Positions 34,301-43,545 of a stretch of 64,000 nucleotides of DNA are shown here, one piece after another. How positions within the stretch are numbered: the first letter of the stretch is position 1; every line of letters begins with the position of its first letter. Location: positions 53,784,495 to 53,848,494 of the forward strand of contig OZ026528.1 of NCBI GenBank assembly GCA_964019695.1. The letters are read 5' to 3'. The notes beneath the pieces were generated by a model. That model saw nothing but the letters and a program-made list of their open reading frames with translations, made no database searches and had not been told where the DNA came from. The translations under genes and the position numbers were made by a program. Source of the DNA: Loripinus fragilis. Its lineage: Eukaryota; Mollusca; Bivalvia; Lucinida; Lucinidae.

Positions 34301-35146
34301 TATTTTACAGACTCCTGGGACAAAATGCAACAGCGGTTTGAATGCTGTGGTGCATATGGTAATGTCAATGATACAACATCATGGGCTGTGTATAAGAAAT
34401 TCAGTATATGGTTCAGGGAAAAAATAGACAATAAAGCATTTGAATTTGTGCCTGAAAGTTGTTGTGCTGCTAATTTAAACACAAAAGTTTGCATGGGCAG
34501 TGACCATCATCTCCTTGGGCCCCCAGTCTATGGTCCACCCATGGAGAGAGGGTTTAATACTAAGAACAGAAACCTGAACACAGATGGATGTTATTCAGCA
34601 ATCTCTAGCTATTTGCAACAATTTCTTGCTATAACTGCTCTTGTTACCGGAGGTTTAGCTGCACTGTATTTCATAGTTATCATGCTGACGTGGGTGTTTT
34701 GCTTTAAACGAAGACAAGATGGCGACTATGAATACAGCAGCTATGAATATGAAGATGACGTTTTCGATGACGAAGATGACGAAGAAGGGGGAGAGGAAGC
34801 AAATGAAGAAAGTGCTATTCACAACATACACAATGAAACCGAAGTTAACCATTCAGTTAGCATACACAGACTTCCAAGTCAGAAAAGTTCGGATTTAAAA
34901 GCGTCACTCGATTCTGACGAAACTGATATGAATGTAAATAAAACTTGGACTGATCCAAATTATCCTGATGCATTTATGGAGGAACTGGATAGAATGTCTC
35001 CAGTGTCGGAAGGAGAGGCAATAGATAGAAGGGACAGGTATGAACGGTCGGACACAAAACTGCATCTTCTGTTCACTGAGACAATTGAAGAGGAAGACAG
35101 TAATTTTGAGGACTCGGATATTGAAGAAGAGCATAACAAATTTTAA
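31367..35146 (+). CDS. Tetraspanin with giant disordered N-terminal tail
   Basis: A single uninterrupted frame of 1259 codons. Residues 1-845 are cytoplasmic-type low-complexity sequence: a Gly/Phe stretch (24-60), Ser-rich segments with repeated R-x-x-S sites (RQSSVS near 131, RSQSVS near 152, RRSNTVS near 181), and acidic and basic patches. Then comes a complete tetraspanin: membrane segments at about 849-873, 888-912, 921-948 and 1086-1112; a large outer loop (949-1085) with FECCGAYG (CCG at 993-995), PESCC (1029-1033), DGCY, and an N-glycosylation site NDT. The C-terminal tail (1114-1259) is strongly acidic. Tetraspanins organise membrane protein microdomains; this one probably tethers cytosolic partners, which is inference. 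Usual family length is 200-350 residues. The ATG context AGAATGG is good and a stop sits just upstream. It is intronless here, and its stop codon abuts a MITE. A merger of two genes is unlikely because the frame has no break. Confidence 0.9.
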   Translation: MAFVGNDIFGNGMTHHPSTLAHAGGGFGNSHGTGGFGSSASKSTFGQGMGGFGHSMSGGHASISQNQFFHRQNSLLTDMTHSKTDPKPVYVSQFNQSQAVHEGHMFSNMYDKPLEKPKPKPVLKKRPTLTRQSSVSIPDDFDRPPKLSLRTRSQSVSLYPTDDEHPPLKPMNMDVATPILRRSNTVSAKPEKGHKHKFLRPLSLGHKFRKRSDSRSSQSSTEPSRSEPPKSMKYREAIENRETPTKSRSSELPLSPKTAKEQEALILSLMNPHVSTDIETDYTDSPDRYDHHQYTGKQFLLQPVAAAGHQVLGKHNPSPEEVTESPTTIRRRFQQPKPTDHDDISLTSGRSTPKSVHVISTPSSFRSLTIETPARKAHSKRDINNQSPRGASEPKTFNDYKPDVVGKGKHPTRSDSDNSDIFYDCEISAENKKNSRRDNRPDRKRGKRKPQAEKVVSSRVSTGTCSDDESSDRNSPRVIKKSSSPFNHPYENLEYVLHQEGKSKNEIDDSTLHVRELIDTFNRKAKQNAVSDTPPSPTLTHVKPEVRDLVAALSFAQHLGESDHEEEIVPIHDTIATSPPQIIIPKFDTVPKGQEPCTADSSESGYTSNLQNSPREFELKAAHYVNSLPSNKELENRKSTSSDLLRNGSQTESDNESEISENHCRSGSDSDYHMSDDESVTKLEVAKLLESPSEIEQRINHQIMKQRKESEAKQFSENRSPTEIKQTSLQILHSPNSPFIEKIPVKYSNSNRQKCHDSMTEIKHSNTAEFKSTNMVPETKPSGHVKIDTVVVDTARPGSMRASSETRQHSHKKSSSFAADLLNLPLLGFRKRELSSVAQSSFTNCLDNVLHILNVIVFATSAGIVAVGMWLLLKDFNINNICEIFGNNMIQVIVYVSILGAALALLATMCLCCGIRRDKFGLGFYATALVFVVFAFACTAVLCTIFADQLRGVASKINFKDRLTTRYGNIKGSPVENKYFTDSWDKMQQRFECCGAYGNVNDTTSWAVYKKFSIWFREKIDNKAFEFVPESCCAANLNTKVCMGSDHHLLGPPVYGPPMERGFNTKNRNLNTDGCYSAISSYLQQFLAITALVTGGLAALYFIVIMLTWVFCFKRRQDGDYEYSSYEYEDDVFDDEDDEEGGEEANEESAIHNIHNETEVNHSVSIHRLPSQKSSDLKASLDSDETDMNVNKTWTDPNYPDAFMEELDRMSPVSEGEAIDRRDRYERSDTKLHLLFTETIEEEDSNFEDSDIEEEHNKF

Positions 35147-35373
35147 CGCTTAATGCGCCAATCGCAGCAAAAGTCGTCTGCTTTTCTCGTCTGCTGAAAT
35201 GTTTAAGAAGCCTCTATAGCAAACAGTGTGGACCCAGATCAGAGCAGTCTGTTCTGGGTCCACGCTGTTTGCTTCTATACTAAATTCGTCAGTAATGCCA
35301 GGCAATTATTTGCAGCAGACGACTTTGGCAGACGACATTTTCAGATGCATTTTTTTCTTTGCGCTTTTAGGGT
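35146..35373. mobile_element. MITE family B abutting the tetraspanin stop codon
   Basis: TA at 35144-35145 and at 35374-35375 is the target duplication. Ends ACGCTTAATGCGCC and GCGCTTTTAGGGT; core AGTGTGGACCCAGATCAGAG...TCTGGGTCCACGCTG. The last base of the TAA stop codon is its first base. Confidence 0.8.
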
Positions 35374-35375
35374 TA

Positions 35376-35582
35376 TCCCATTTAAGCCAAATGGATTCTT
35401 ATCAATTGGAAGAGTTCATTTCAAATTTTTGGGATGCAAGTGATATTTTCCATTTTTAGTAAAATTTTAAAACAATATTTTTAAGCAAACAGTGGAGTCC
35501 CTGATCAGATGCCGCTTTGTGTGGTGTCTAATCTGGGTCTGCACTGTTGGCCTATGTTATATGGGTTACCCCATCCATTTTA
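35376..35582. mobile_element. MITE family C, copy 1
   Basis: Left end TCCCATTTAAGCCAAATGG, core AGCAAACAGTGGAGTCCCTG...TCTGGGTCTGCACTG, right end TATATGGGTTA. It follows directly on the family B element. Confidence 0.65.
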
Positions 35583-35583
35583 A

Positions 35584-35614
35584 GGACTCTGAAGAAGAGC
35601 ATAACAAATTTTAA
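35584..35614 (+). repeat. Duplicate of the tetraspanin's last codons
   Basis: GGACTCT, then the same 24 bases that end the coding region (EEEHNKF and stop). The upstream original differs by seven extra bases (35116-35122). It is not part of any long frame. Confidence 0.8.
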
Positions 35615-35835
35615 TCCATTTAAGCCGAATGGACCCTTCTCAATTGGAAGAGTTCATTTCCAATTTTAGGGATGTAAAGTGATATTTTTCATCTTTATTC
35701 AGTTTTTTAGACAAACAGTGGAGTCCCTCATCAGATGTCACTTTATGTGGGGTCTGATCCGGATGGGCACTGTTTTCCTATGTTCCATAAAAAGGGCATT
35801 AGGCTTATATGGGTTAGTCCATCCATCATACACAA
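35615..35835. mobile_element. MITE family C, copy 2
   Basis: Follows the duplicated tail as copy 1 follows the original. TCCATTTAAGCCGAATGG left end, CAATTGGAAGAGTTCATTTC block, core ACAGTGGAGTCCCTCATCAG, and right end TTAGGCTTATATGGGTTA. Confidence 0.7.
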
Positions 35836-36030
35836 GTGCTTAATTGAACTTTTTTAATACTATATAACCAAAGCTCAAATGAGTTTTGGTCATTATGAGT
35901 AGGAAAGAGTTAAATAAAATTATTTTAATGTGTTAGAAACGGCATGAAAGATATTGGATTATAAAGAGCCATCACAAATAATTGTTTAAAGTTCTAAGTA
36001 ATTTTGATCAATCTTTATGCACATTAAGAG
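35836..36030. other. No feature recognised
   Basis: Nothing supported. Confidence 0.35.
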
Positions 36031-36239
36031 AACAGTAAAACCTGTCTTAAGCAGCCACTCAAAAATAGACAAAACAAAGATCTTAATGACAAATGGTAGC
36101 CTAATGCAGGTCAAAAGCATTGCAGAATGCTCCCCTTGGAGTATTCTGCAATACTTTTGACCTGCATAATCAGCATTAAGTGATAAATAGCCGTGAAAAC
36201 CAAATTTTGGTCTTTTTGAGAGTGGCTGTTTTACTGTAA
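36031..36239. mobile_element. MITE with ACAGTAAAACCTGTCTTAAG ends
   Basis: Ends ACAGTAAAACCTGTCT and TGGCTGTTTTACTGT. The inner hairpin has arms GCAGGTCAAAAGCATTGCAG and the reverse of TGCAATACTTTTGACCTGC. Confidence 0.75.
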
Positions 36240-36439
36240 AACAAATTTTAATCCTTTCACCCCAAGTGCTTAAATGAACTCATCCTGTTTTTACACTCTG
36301 ACTAACCACAACTCAATTTGGTTTTGGCCTCTCCGAGTGCATTAAGGAGTTTGTTGTATTGATCAAAAAGATCCTCTTAAATATATGTACTGCAAACCCA
36401 TGAGTATATTAAGGGGTCACAGATGGAAATTTCTAAATT
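36240..36439. other. No feature recognised
   Basis: AT-rich between two MITEs; nothing else. Confidence 0.35.
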
Positions 36440-36660
36440 ATGATGTACTTCTGTCATTAAGATTTGTTAGTATCTTTGCAAACAGTGCAGACCCTGATGA
36501 AATGCTGCATTTTGCAGTATTTCATCTGGGTATTCACTGTTTGCCAAAGTACCCATTTGCAGCCTTGAAAATTGTTTAATAAATAAAGTTACTGCACTAG
36601 AATGGCCAAAATTCCATTGTGAGTGCAAATGGATGGAAAAATGAAGCAAGATTATTATCA
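36440..36660. mobile_element. MITE family D (partial)
   Basis: Core GCAAACAGTGCAGACCCTG...CATCTGGGTATTCACTGTT with GCTGCATTTTGCAG at the tip (36476-36545). Confidence 0.6.
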
Positions 36661-36764
36661 AGGCATTTCTTCATTCTTGGATTTTTCCTATTATATAATA
36701 TTTTTATATGAAAAATAAAAATAGAAATTAAGCATAATTCTTCATTTCCTCTGTAAGAATGATA

Positions 36765-36980
36765 ACACTGCGTGCTGGGTAATATTGCATGCTTTTTTGT
36801 CGTCTGCTGAATTTTTTTTTTTTTAAAATTAATATTCTAAAAAAAAAATTGTTCATGAATACCATCAGAGTGTGACACAGTTTGGATCCTAATTCGGCCT
36901 GATGTTTGAGGGTCCTGATTTGGGTCCAGACTGTTTGTTAAGGTTATCAGTAGATGATATCGGCAGGCATAGAGTTAATA
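36765..36980. mobile_element. MITE family A
   Basis: GCGTGCTGGGTAATATTGC left end and GTCGTCTGCTG, core AGTTTGGATCCTAATTCGGC...GGTCCAGACTG, right CAGGCATAGAGTTAAT. Confidence 0.75.
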
Positions 36981-36991
36981 ACTACATAATT

Positions 36992-37230
36992 GGGCCTCGA
37001 CGCGAGAAAAACTGTCTTCAGGAGTTTGTGAACATCAAAGGGGCAGACCAGCCTGCACATCCCCACAGTCTGATCAGTGCCTTTGTTATTTGTTAATTTG
37101 AAAGTATAATATCTAAACCTGCAACAAGCGGAATTTCAATTTTCTAGCTAGTCCCTGTAGCTGAGCAGGCTGGTTTAAATCTCACTTTGTCTTAAACCCC
37201 GAAGACAGGTTTTGTCGCCTTGTGACCTTT
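36992..37230. mobile_element. MITE, GCGAGAAAACCTGTCTTCGG family
   Basis: GGGCCTCGACGCGAGAAAA left end; CCCCGAAGACAGGTTTTGTC right end. Blocks are in the same order as at 23487. Confidence 0.8.
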
Positions 37231-37274
37231 ATATTGTCATCCATTTCCGTAGCATTAATGTCTACATACCATAA

Positions 37275-37476
37275 CTCTGACCTTGCTAGCGGCGACTCTT
37301 ATCTTCTGCTGATTACCTTTGCAAACAATTTGGACCCAGATCAGGACCGACATAATGTCGGTCCTGATCTGGATCCAAATTGTTTGTCACTCTGATAGTG
37401 TTCCTAAAAGAATTTTTTGAAAAAGTTAATTTTGACAACAAAAGAATGAAACATTACCCAGCATGCAAAGAGTTAA
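37275..37476. mobile_element. MITE family A, well preserved
   Basis: Core CAATTTGGACCCAGATCAGG and CCTGATCTGGATCCAAATTG is a near-perfect palindrome around CCGACATAATGTCGG. Right end ACCCAGCATGCAAAGAGTTA. Confidence 0.85.
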
Positions 37477-37566
37477 ATAGGGTAGGTGGCAAATGAGATG
37501 CCACAATCCAGGCGTATTCTGTTGGAATAAGTATGTAAGGGAGACATTATGCTATACAGAGACAAT

Positions 37567-37765
37567 TTGTTTGATTTGATTTGATTCTTTACGTCCCAGT
37601 CAACAATTTTTCAGTTATGTTTGGACAGGTCTTCCTGGGTTGAACCAAAACTAAGCAAGGGTAAATGTGTCTCGCTCAAGGACACAACACAGTGAAGCCG
37701 ATGAGGCTCAAACCCGCAGCCCCTCGATCTCGAGTCACGCACCACCACGGAGCCACTGTGCTCCC
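37567..37765 (-). mobile_element. tRNA-derived SINE (reverse)
   Basis: TTTACGTCCCAGTCAACAAT tail, TTCCTGGGTTGAACC, B-box reverse GGCTCAAACCCGCAGCCCC, and a degraded A-box. Confidence 0.8.
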
Positions 37766-37890
37766 TATACAGCAATTATAAAACCGTACCAAATCACTCA
37801 GATAGGAAAAGCATGTGCAAACAAAATAGTCCCATATCTGACCACTCATGAGAAGCAATCTGATCAGGGACTATTTTCTGGCTTTCTTAA

Positions 37891-38096
37891 CCCATATAAG
37901 CCTAGCGTCCTTTTTATGGGAAATAGGCAAACGGCGCAGACCTAGATCAGACGCCACATAATGCAGGGTCTCCAATTTTTGCTTACAGACTGTTCTTTTA
38001 AAATTTGAATGAAAAGGAAAATTACCACCCGACAACCTTTTAAACAGAAATGGACAGGCCCAATTGTTATGGAAAAACCCATCAGGCTTAATTGGG
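37891..38096. mobile_element. MITE family C with TTAA on both sides
   Basis: CCCATATAAGCCTAGCGTCC left end; ATCAGGCTTAATTGGG right end; flanked by TTAA (37887 and 38097). TA or TTAA could be the target site. Confidence 0.75.
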
Positions 38097-38161
38097 TTAA
38101 GAAAAGTGTACCACCACCGCCACAGACGGAGACATGAACCCCATGTGTACATTGTGGCCAT

Positions 38162-38372
38162 ATTGAGACTTTGCCTGCTGGGTTATTTTGTATGTTTTGT
38201 TTTTTTTTGTCTTCTGCTGATAATTATAATGTTCAATAAATTCTTTCATAAATACCACCAGTGTGTAAAATAGTTTGGATCCAGTTCAGATGAGACATTT
38301 TGTTCGACCTGATCTGGGTCAAACTGTTTGCAGAGGTGATTAGCAGACAACAAGCAGGCAGAGTTAACCAAA
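38162..38372. mobile_element. MITE family A, diverged
   Basis: TTTGCCTGCTGGGTTATTTT left end, core half TAGTTTGGATCCAGTTCAG and GACCTGATCTGGGTCAAAC, right CAGGCAGAGTTAACC. Confidence 0.65.
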
Positions 38373-38520
38373 CTACTCTTTTCCTGGGCAGGCCTTTACC
38401 AAAGTCTTTTTGCCAGATGAAATTGCTCTACTTGAACAAGCAGCAGGGAGAAAGTAAATCATTACGTAAGGATTTTGCCAGACCACAGGATCAGACCAGT
38501 GACCTCCTGATTTTCCATCC
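38373..38520. other. Unassigned, weak tRNA-like stretch
   Basis: GACCACAGGATCAGACCAGTG at about 38481 loosely resembles a reverse SINE B-box but is too weak to call. Confidence 0.25.
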
Positions 38521-38524
38521 GATA

Positions 38525-38840
38525 TGTATCCAAGCACGGATCCAGAGGGAAGGACAGGGGGGTCTGGAGTCCCCCTGAAAAATCACAAAAATATAGGGTT
38601 TCTTAGCAATACTGGTCCAGATCTCCTGAAAAAACACAAAGCTGCCAAGCCAGCATTCAATGTTGGGCCATTATCGGCTGGCCAGCCAAACACCATTAAA
38701 TGGTGTTTCACTGGCAAGCCAATGATGGCCAGTTTATAATGGTATTTGAATCCTCTCTCCCCTCATCAACTTAAAAAAAAAAAAAAAATCCTCAAAGTTG
38801 GACCCCTCTGACAAACTTTCTGGATCCGGGCATGGTATCT
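38525..38840. mobile_element. Element with ACGGATCCAGA...TCTGGATCCGGGCATG ends
   Basis: The ends form a short inverted repeat. The interior holds a hairpin (38660-38735) of GGGCCATTATCGGCTGGCC, ACACCATTAAATGGTGTTT and AAGCCAATGATGGCC. The right end recurs at 52280-52315. Confidence 0.5.
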
Positions 38841-39240
38841 ATCTGACTGAGTTTCCAGGTCCATGTGTTTATTTGTTTTAAACTCAAGAAGGGTTCATCA
38901 GCTGGGCTTAGAAGTTGTTGTTTGTTTGTTTTTATCTCACCAAGAAATCTATCCAGGACAATCAATGGAAAAATTTAAATAAAGGCAGAAATTATTTCAA
39001 CCTTCATACAACTTGCCAAATTTTTAATGAATAAACAAAATGCCCTGACAGTACCTAAACTCATTACTTTCAAGACCAAATTACATGTACCATATTCAAT
39101 CTTATAAGTGTACTGTGTGCATAACAACCCTTTCCTTCATGAATATTCATGTTAAGCTCCGCCCACTATGAATAATTATATAAATAAAACTTCACGTTTG
39201 TACATAGATCAAAGAAATTCCTCGTGTAGGATCAGATATA
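38841..39240. other. No feature recognised
   Basis: AT-rich; nothing supported. Confidence 0.4.
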
Positions 39241-39244
39241 TCAT

Positions 39245-39312
39245 ATTTCCATGAGCAAACAGAGTAGAACCTGATCAGGCAGCCTGATCTGGGTCTGCCC
39301 TGTTTGCATAAG
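39245..39312. repeat. Hairpin, MITE core
   Basis: GCAAACAGAGTAGAACCTGA pairs with the reverse of TCTGGGTCTGCCCTGTTTGC around TCAGGCAGCCTGA. Confidence 0.65.
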
Positions 39313-39439
39313 CATTGTTCTACACCCTCTTCTTAATGAGCATCATCCACATCACTGACTAGCTGCATGCATTTTAGATCTCACAACCGATCTTCAAGTG
39401 TCATCGGGTTCAACCATCAAGAGCTTCCACTCATCTATC

Positions 39440-39755
39440 AGTTTTCACTTGAGCCACCTTGGCCGTTTTCACACGAGTTGTAACCGCCAACGGAAAGCAT
39501 GTCACACAGGGAGTAGCCGAAGGAAGCTACCACCTCCAGCTTGTCAAGTGTGATCTGAATTTAAATCTCTCAGGCAGGGCAGCAATTCCCCTGCACTGTG
39601 TGCATCTATAATCAGGATTAGGTATCAGTGGTAGCAGACTACTGCATTTCTTATGCACCAAGTATTTGCAGCCATTGCAGTAAATGCCCTTGTTATCCTG
39701 TGTGATAGACAGTGCATGGGAGCTCTGCAGGAGGTCCAGGCCGGTACCTGGTTTA
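39440..39755 (-). pseudogene. LINE remnant with PHD-like finger and RT tail
   Basis: On the minus strand the segment near 39690-39650 reads YCNGCKYLVHKKC, spaced like the PHD-type fingers found in some LINE proteins. Further downstream (about 39545-39520) is LEVVASF, then AVTTRVKTA in a shifted frame, which are blocks of LINE reverse-transcriptase tails. Frameshifts and stops show decay. The piece is short, so the clade is not assigned. Confidence 0.6.
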
Positions 39756-39756
39756 A

Positions 39757-39989
39757 CCCTTTGTATTCAAGAAATCCCTAAACAAACACATTTTGTAAAA
39801 ACAGTGAAGACCAAGATGAAACGCAGCATAATGCTGCATTTCATCAGGGTCTACACTGTTTGTATCAGTCAAAAGAATACAATTTTTTTTTAATTATAAC
39901 CTGATACCACTAGATATGTGCAATGGACTATCCCCAGTTTATTGTATCAAATCAGAAGGAAGAATCCATTAGTATACAAAGGGTTAATG
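39757..39989. mobile_element. MITE family D
   Basis: Ends TTAACCCTTTGTATTC and GTATACAAAGGGTTAA, core AAACAGTGAAGACCAAGATG...CATCAGGGTCTACACTGTTT with CGCAGCATAATGCTGC at the tip. Confidence 0.8.
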
Positions 39990-40512
39990 ATTAAAGGGAA
40001 ATGCACACAAAATATTAATGTAACATAAGCTGAAAGTTTTTTTCAAACCATGATGCTTGGTAAAAATTTCACGAAAATTGGACCAATAGTTTGGAAGATA
40101 CAGACTTTGAAATATTTCAAAATTACTGTGATAGGTGCTGCCATTTTGATTTGGCAGTCACGTGACCGATTTCTAAAAAAATAGCTATACACAGGCATAT
40201 TAGTGTTTGTGAAGCACAATTCTGGTGTATTTCGATTAATAGTAACACAAATAATACATCTTATTAGTATTTTAGTATATATATACACCGGCATATATGT
40301 TATTTAAATTATTCAGTAAAGAGGTTATGATGTCATTACTCACAGCCTGGCAGTCATGTGACTTGTACCGATGTAGCCATTGTTAAAACTTTCAACAGCC
40401 ACATCTTCTAAACAGTTTGCCCGATTTGCATGAATTTTCTACCGAACGCCGGTTTGTTTCCATCTTTCATATAAAGTATACAGTTAGTTTTGTAAGCTTT
40501 TCCCTTTAAGTG
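39990..40512. mobile_element. MITE with TTAAAGGGAAA ends
   Basis: ATTAAAGGGAAATGC at the left and AGCTTTTCCCTTTAAG at the right are inverted. CAGTCACGTGACC and CAGTCATGTGAC mirror each other inside. No frame. Confidence 0.5.
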
Positions 40513-40549
40513 CCGCTGTTGCCTTCTTCTGTGCGACAGAGAGGGTATG

Positions 40550-40586
40550 GAAGCTCGCAGGAGGTCCAGGCCGGTACCTGGTTTAA
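40550..40586 (-). pseudogene. Second small LINE fragment
   Basis: Thirty-five bases nearly identical to 39721-39755 (GGAGGTCCAGGCCGGTACC). Probably a stray piece of the same LINE family. Confidence 0.5.
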
Positions 40587-40830
40587 TGATTAAGCAAAAA
40601 ACCTTTTCTGATGAGATGTCCCCTAATAGTTATCTGGCCAATAAATCTATCAAATGGAAACTGTTAAATTGTAAAAGTAATCATAAAAAATAATTTATTT
40701 TCAATTTTTGGGCCATTGCCTCAAAATTTTAATAGAACCTTTAAAATTCAGGACTCATTCAAAGTGAGGTTATGGCCGTAAGACTCTGAAATTGAAGAAA
40801 CAAGACCTTTCTATATAGATATCATAATGT
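40587..40830. other. No feature recognised
   Basis: Nothing supported. Confidence 0.35.
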
Positions 40831-40990
40831 TGCACCTCAGGAGAGTATAAACCACTCGCCTTGTAAACCAGGGGTTGCAGGTTAGTTCTGCAGCTTAACC
40901 AGTCTGTCGGATAAGACTTTAAGCTGTGAACTGTGGCCCTCTCCATATGACCTTAGCTGTTGCTGGGAGGTTAAACACAAACACACACAT
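40831..40990 (+). mobile_element. tRNA-derived SINE, second family
   Basis: Decayed head, then CAGTCTGTCGGATAAGACTT and GTTGCTGGGAGGTTAAACAC, ending ACACAAACACACACA. Confidence 0.65.
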
Positions 40991-41034
40991 AATGTTGTAG
41001 GGTAACAAATTCTCTCTCATGTACTGGTCCATAA

Positions 41035-41260
41035 GTCATTAACTCCATCTTGTCTTGATAAAGGCAACCTTTGTTGTCTGCTGATAACCTTCACAAACAG
41101 ATTGGGCCCAGATCAGGATGGACATAATGTAGGTACTGATCTGGATCCAAACTGTTTCACACTCGTGTCCCTGAAAGTATTTTTTGAAATAGTTAATTTT
41201 GAAACTAGAATTTGTGTTTGTGAAACAATGTGCACCCAACCATATGCTTGTCCTTAAGGA
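41035..41260. mobile_element. MITE family A, diverged
   Basis: GTTGTCTGCTGATAACCTTC, core AGATTGGGCCCAGATCAGG...TGATCTGGATCCAAACTG, then CCCTGAAAGTATTTTTTGAA. Confidence 0.65.
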
Positions 41261-41868
41261 TGGTGCTCTTTCTAAAGACAATCAGGTGTTCTCATCATCC
41301 TCTATTAGCCGACCAAGTTTAAAGCACCTAGCTATAATGATTTTTGAGATATCTTGATTACAAGTTTTCAATTCCCAAAGCAAAGGACAATATAGTTCGT
41401 AAAAATTAATAAACTTTTTTGTTAATTTCACTTGATTACAGAATTTCATTCTGACCCTTTAAAAAGGGGCATAACACCACAAAGGGAAATAATTCAGACA
41501 AAAAAAAAGATAGGTCAACTATTTTCCAATGAGAAATCCATATATGTAATTTCGAAACCCTAACTTGATTTATTTTTTTCGGACACACCCACACAGAGGC
41601 ACTGGGACAAGCCGAAACCAATAATACTCTCCATTTTTAAAACAAAACCAAAAACTACAAAGTATCCAAACCTGTTCTTCTTTAATGTTTTTTACTGGTC
41701 GTTAAAGGTTTAAGACTGTTAAGTCAATATTCTTTTGACTTTTTTGTCAAAAGTATTTTAATGGTGCAACAAATGGCGGTATTGAAATATTTGTTCCCAT
41801 TTGTATGCAAAATTTGCGTAAGATCTTGTGTGACCAATTTGTTTAGAATTAATTACCGGAAACTTATA
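41261..41868. other. No feature recognised
   Basis: Contains AGGGAAATAATTCAG near 41484 like the pearl-like elements, but no other part of one. Confidence 0.35.
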
Positions 41869-41869
41869 A

Positions 41870-42065
41870 AAGGGTTCTTTGACAAACAGTGAAGACCAAG
41901 CGAAGAAACAGTGAAGACCAAGATGAAATACCACATTCTGTGGCATTTCATCAGGGTCTGCACTGTTTGCTTTAGATAAAACAATCTTTAAGGACTGAAA
42001 TACATTTAAATTTTGAAACCTCTTAAATTTAAAATGAACTGTATCAAACCAGCCAGAAAATCAAT
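41870..42065. mobile_element. MITE family D, with a small internal duplication
   Basis: AACAGTGAAGACCAAG appears twice (41885 and 41909) before ATGAAATACCACATTCTGTGG and the closing arm CATCAGGGTCTGCACTGTT. Confidence 0.65.
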
Positions 42066-42069
42066 CATT

Positions 42070-43514
42070 AAATAGTACAGCATCAATTTAATCAATCAAT
42101 GTAAATCAATCACTAGACTGTAAAGCATCAACTCAATCAATCATTGCACTGTAAAGCATTACCTCAATCAATCAATAACTATACTGTAAAGCAATCAGTC
42201 AATCACTGCACTGTGAAGCATCAACTCAGTCAATCAATCAATCACTGCACTGTAAAGCAATCAGTCAATCACTGCACTGTAAAGTATCATCACAATCAAT
42301 CAATCCATCACTGCACTGTAAAGCAATCAGTCAATCACTGCACTGTAAAGTATCATCACAATCAATCAATCAATCAGTGCACTGTAAAGCAATCAGTCAA
42401 TCACTGCACTGTAAATTATCATCACAATGAATCAATCCATCATTGCACTGTAAAGCAATCAGTCTATCACTGCACTGTAAAGAATCAACACAATCAATCA
42501 ATCAGTCAGTGCACTGTAAAGCAATCAGTCAATCACTGCACTGTAAAGAATCAACACAATCAATCAATCAGTAAGTGCACTGTAAAGCAATCAGTCAATC
42601 ACTGCACTGTAAAGTATCATCACAATCAATCAATCCATCACTGCACTGTAAAGCAATCAGTCAATCACTGCACTGTAAATTATCATCACAATCAATCAAT
42701 AAATCACTGCACTGTAAAGCAATCAGTCAATCACTGCACTGTAAAGAATCAACACAAACAATCAATCAATCACTGCACTGTAAAGCAATCAGTCAATCAC
42801 TGCGCTAAATTATCATCACAATCAATCAATCAATCACTGCACTGTAAAGCAATCAGTCAATCACTGCACTGTAAAGAATCAACACAATCAATCAATCCAT
42901 CACTGCACTGTAAAGCAATCGGTCAATCACTGCACTGTAAAGTATCATCACAATCAATCAATCAATCAGTGCACTGTAAAGCAATCAGTCAATCACTGCA
43001 CTGTAAAGAATCAACACAATCAATCAATCAGTAAGTGCACTGTAAAGCAATCAGTCAATCACTGCACTGTAAAGTATCATCACAATCAATCAATCCATCA
43101 CTGCACTGTAAAGCAATCAGTCAATCACTGCACTGTAAATTATCATCACAATCAATCAATAAATCACTGCACTGTAAAGCAATCAGTCAATCACTGCACT
43201 GTAAAGAATCAACACAAACAATCAATCAATCACTGCACTGTAAAGCAATCAGTCAATCACTGCGCTAAATTATCATCACAATCAATCAATCAATCACTGC
43301 ACTGTAAAGCAATCAGTCAATCACTGCACTGTAAAGAATCAACACAATCAATCAATCCATCACTGCACTGTAAAGCAATCGGTCAATCACTGCACTGTAA
43401 AGTATCATCACAATCAATCAATCAATCACTGCACTGTAAATTATCATCACAATCAATTAATCAATCAATGCACTCTAAAGCAATCAGTCAATCACTACAC
43501 TGTTAAGTATCCTC

Positions 43515-43545
<31 letters not shown>

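Noticed and set aside
31367..35146. Fusion of two genes by missed intron or assembly error
   Set aside because: The frame is uniform in composition through the junction region (residues 780-850), with no splice-like sites needed to join it; kept as one gene pending transcripts.
42144..43034. A 296-codon open frame in the minisatellite
   Set aside because: It is the translation of 27- and 39-bp units (HCTVKQSVN repeats); similar frames exist in other phases and none has a domain or start context.
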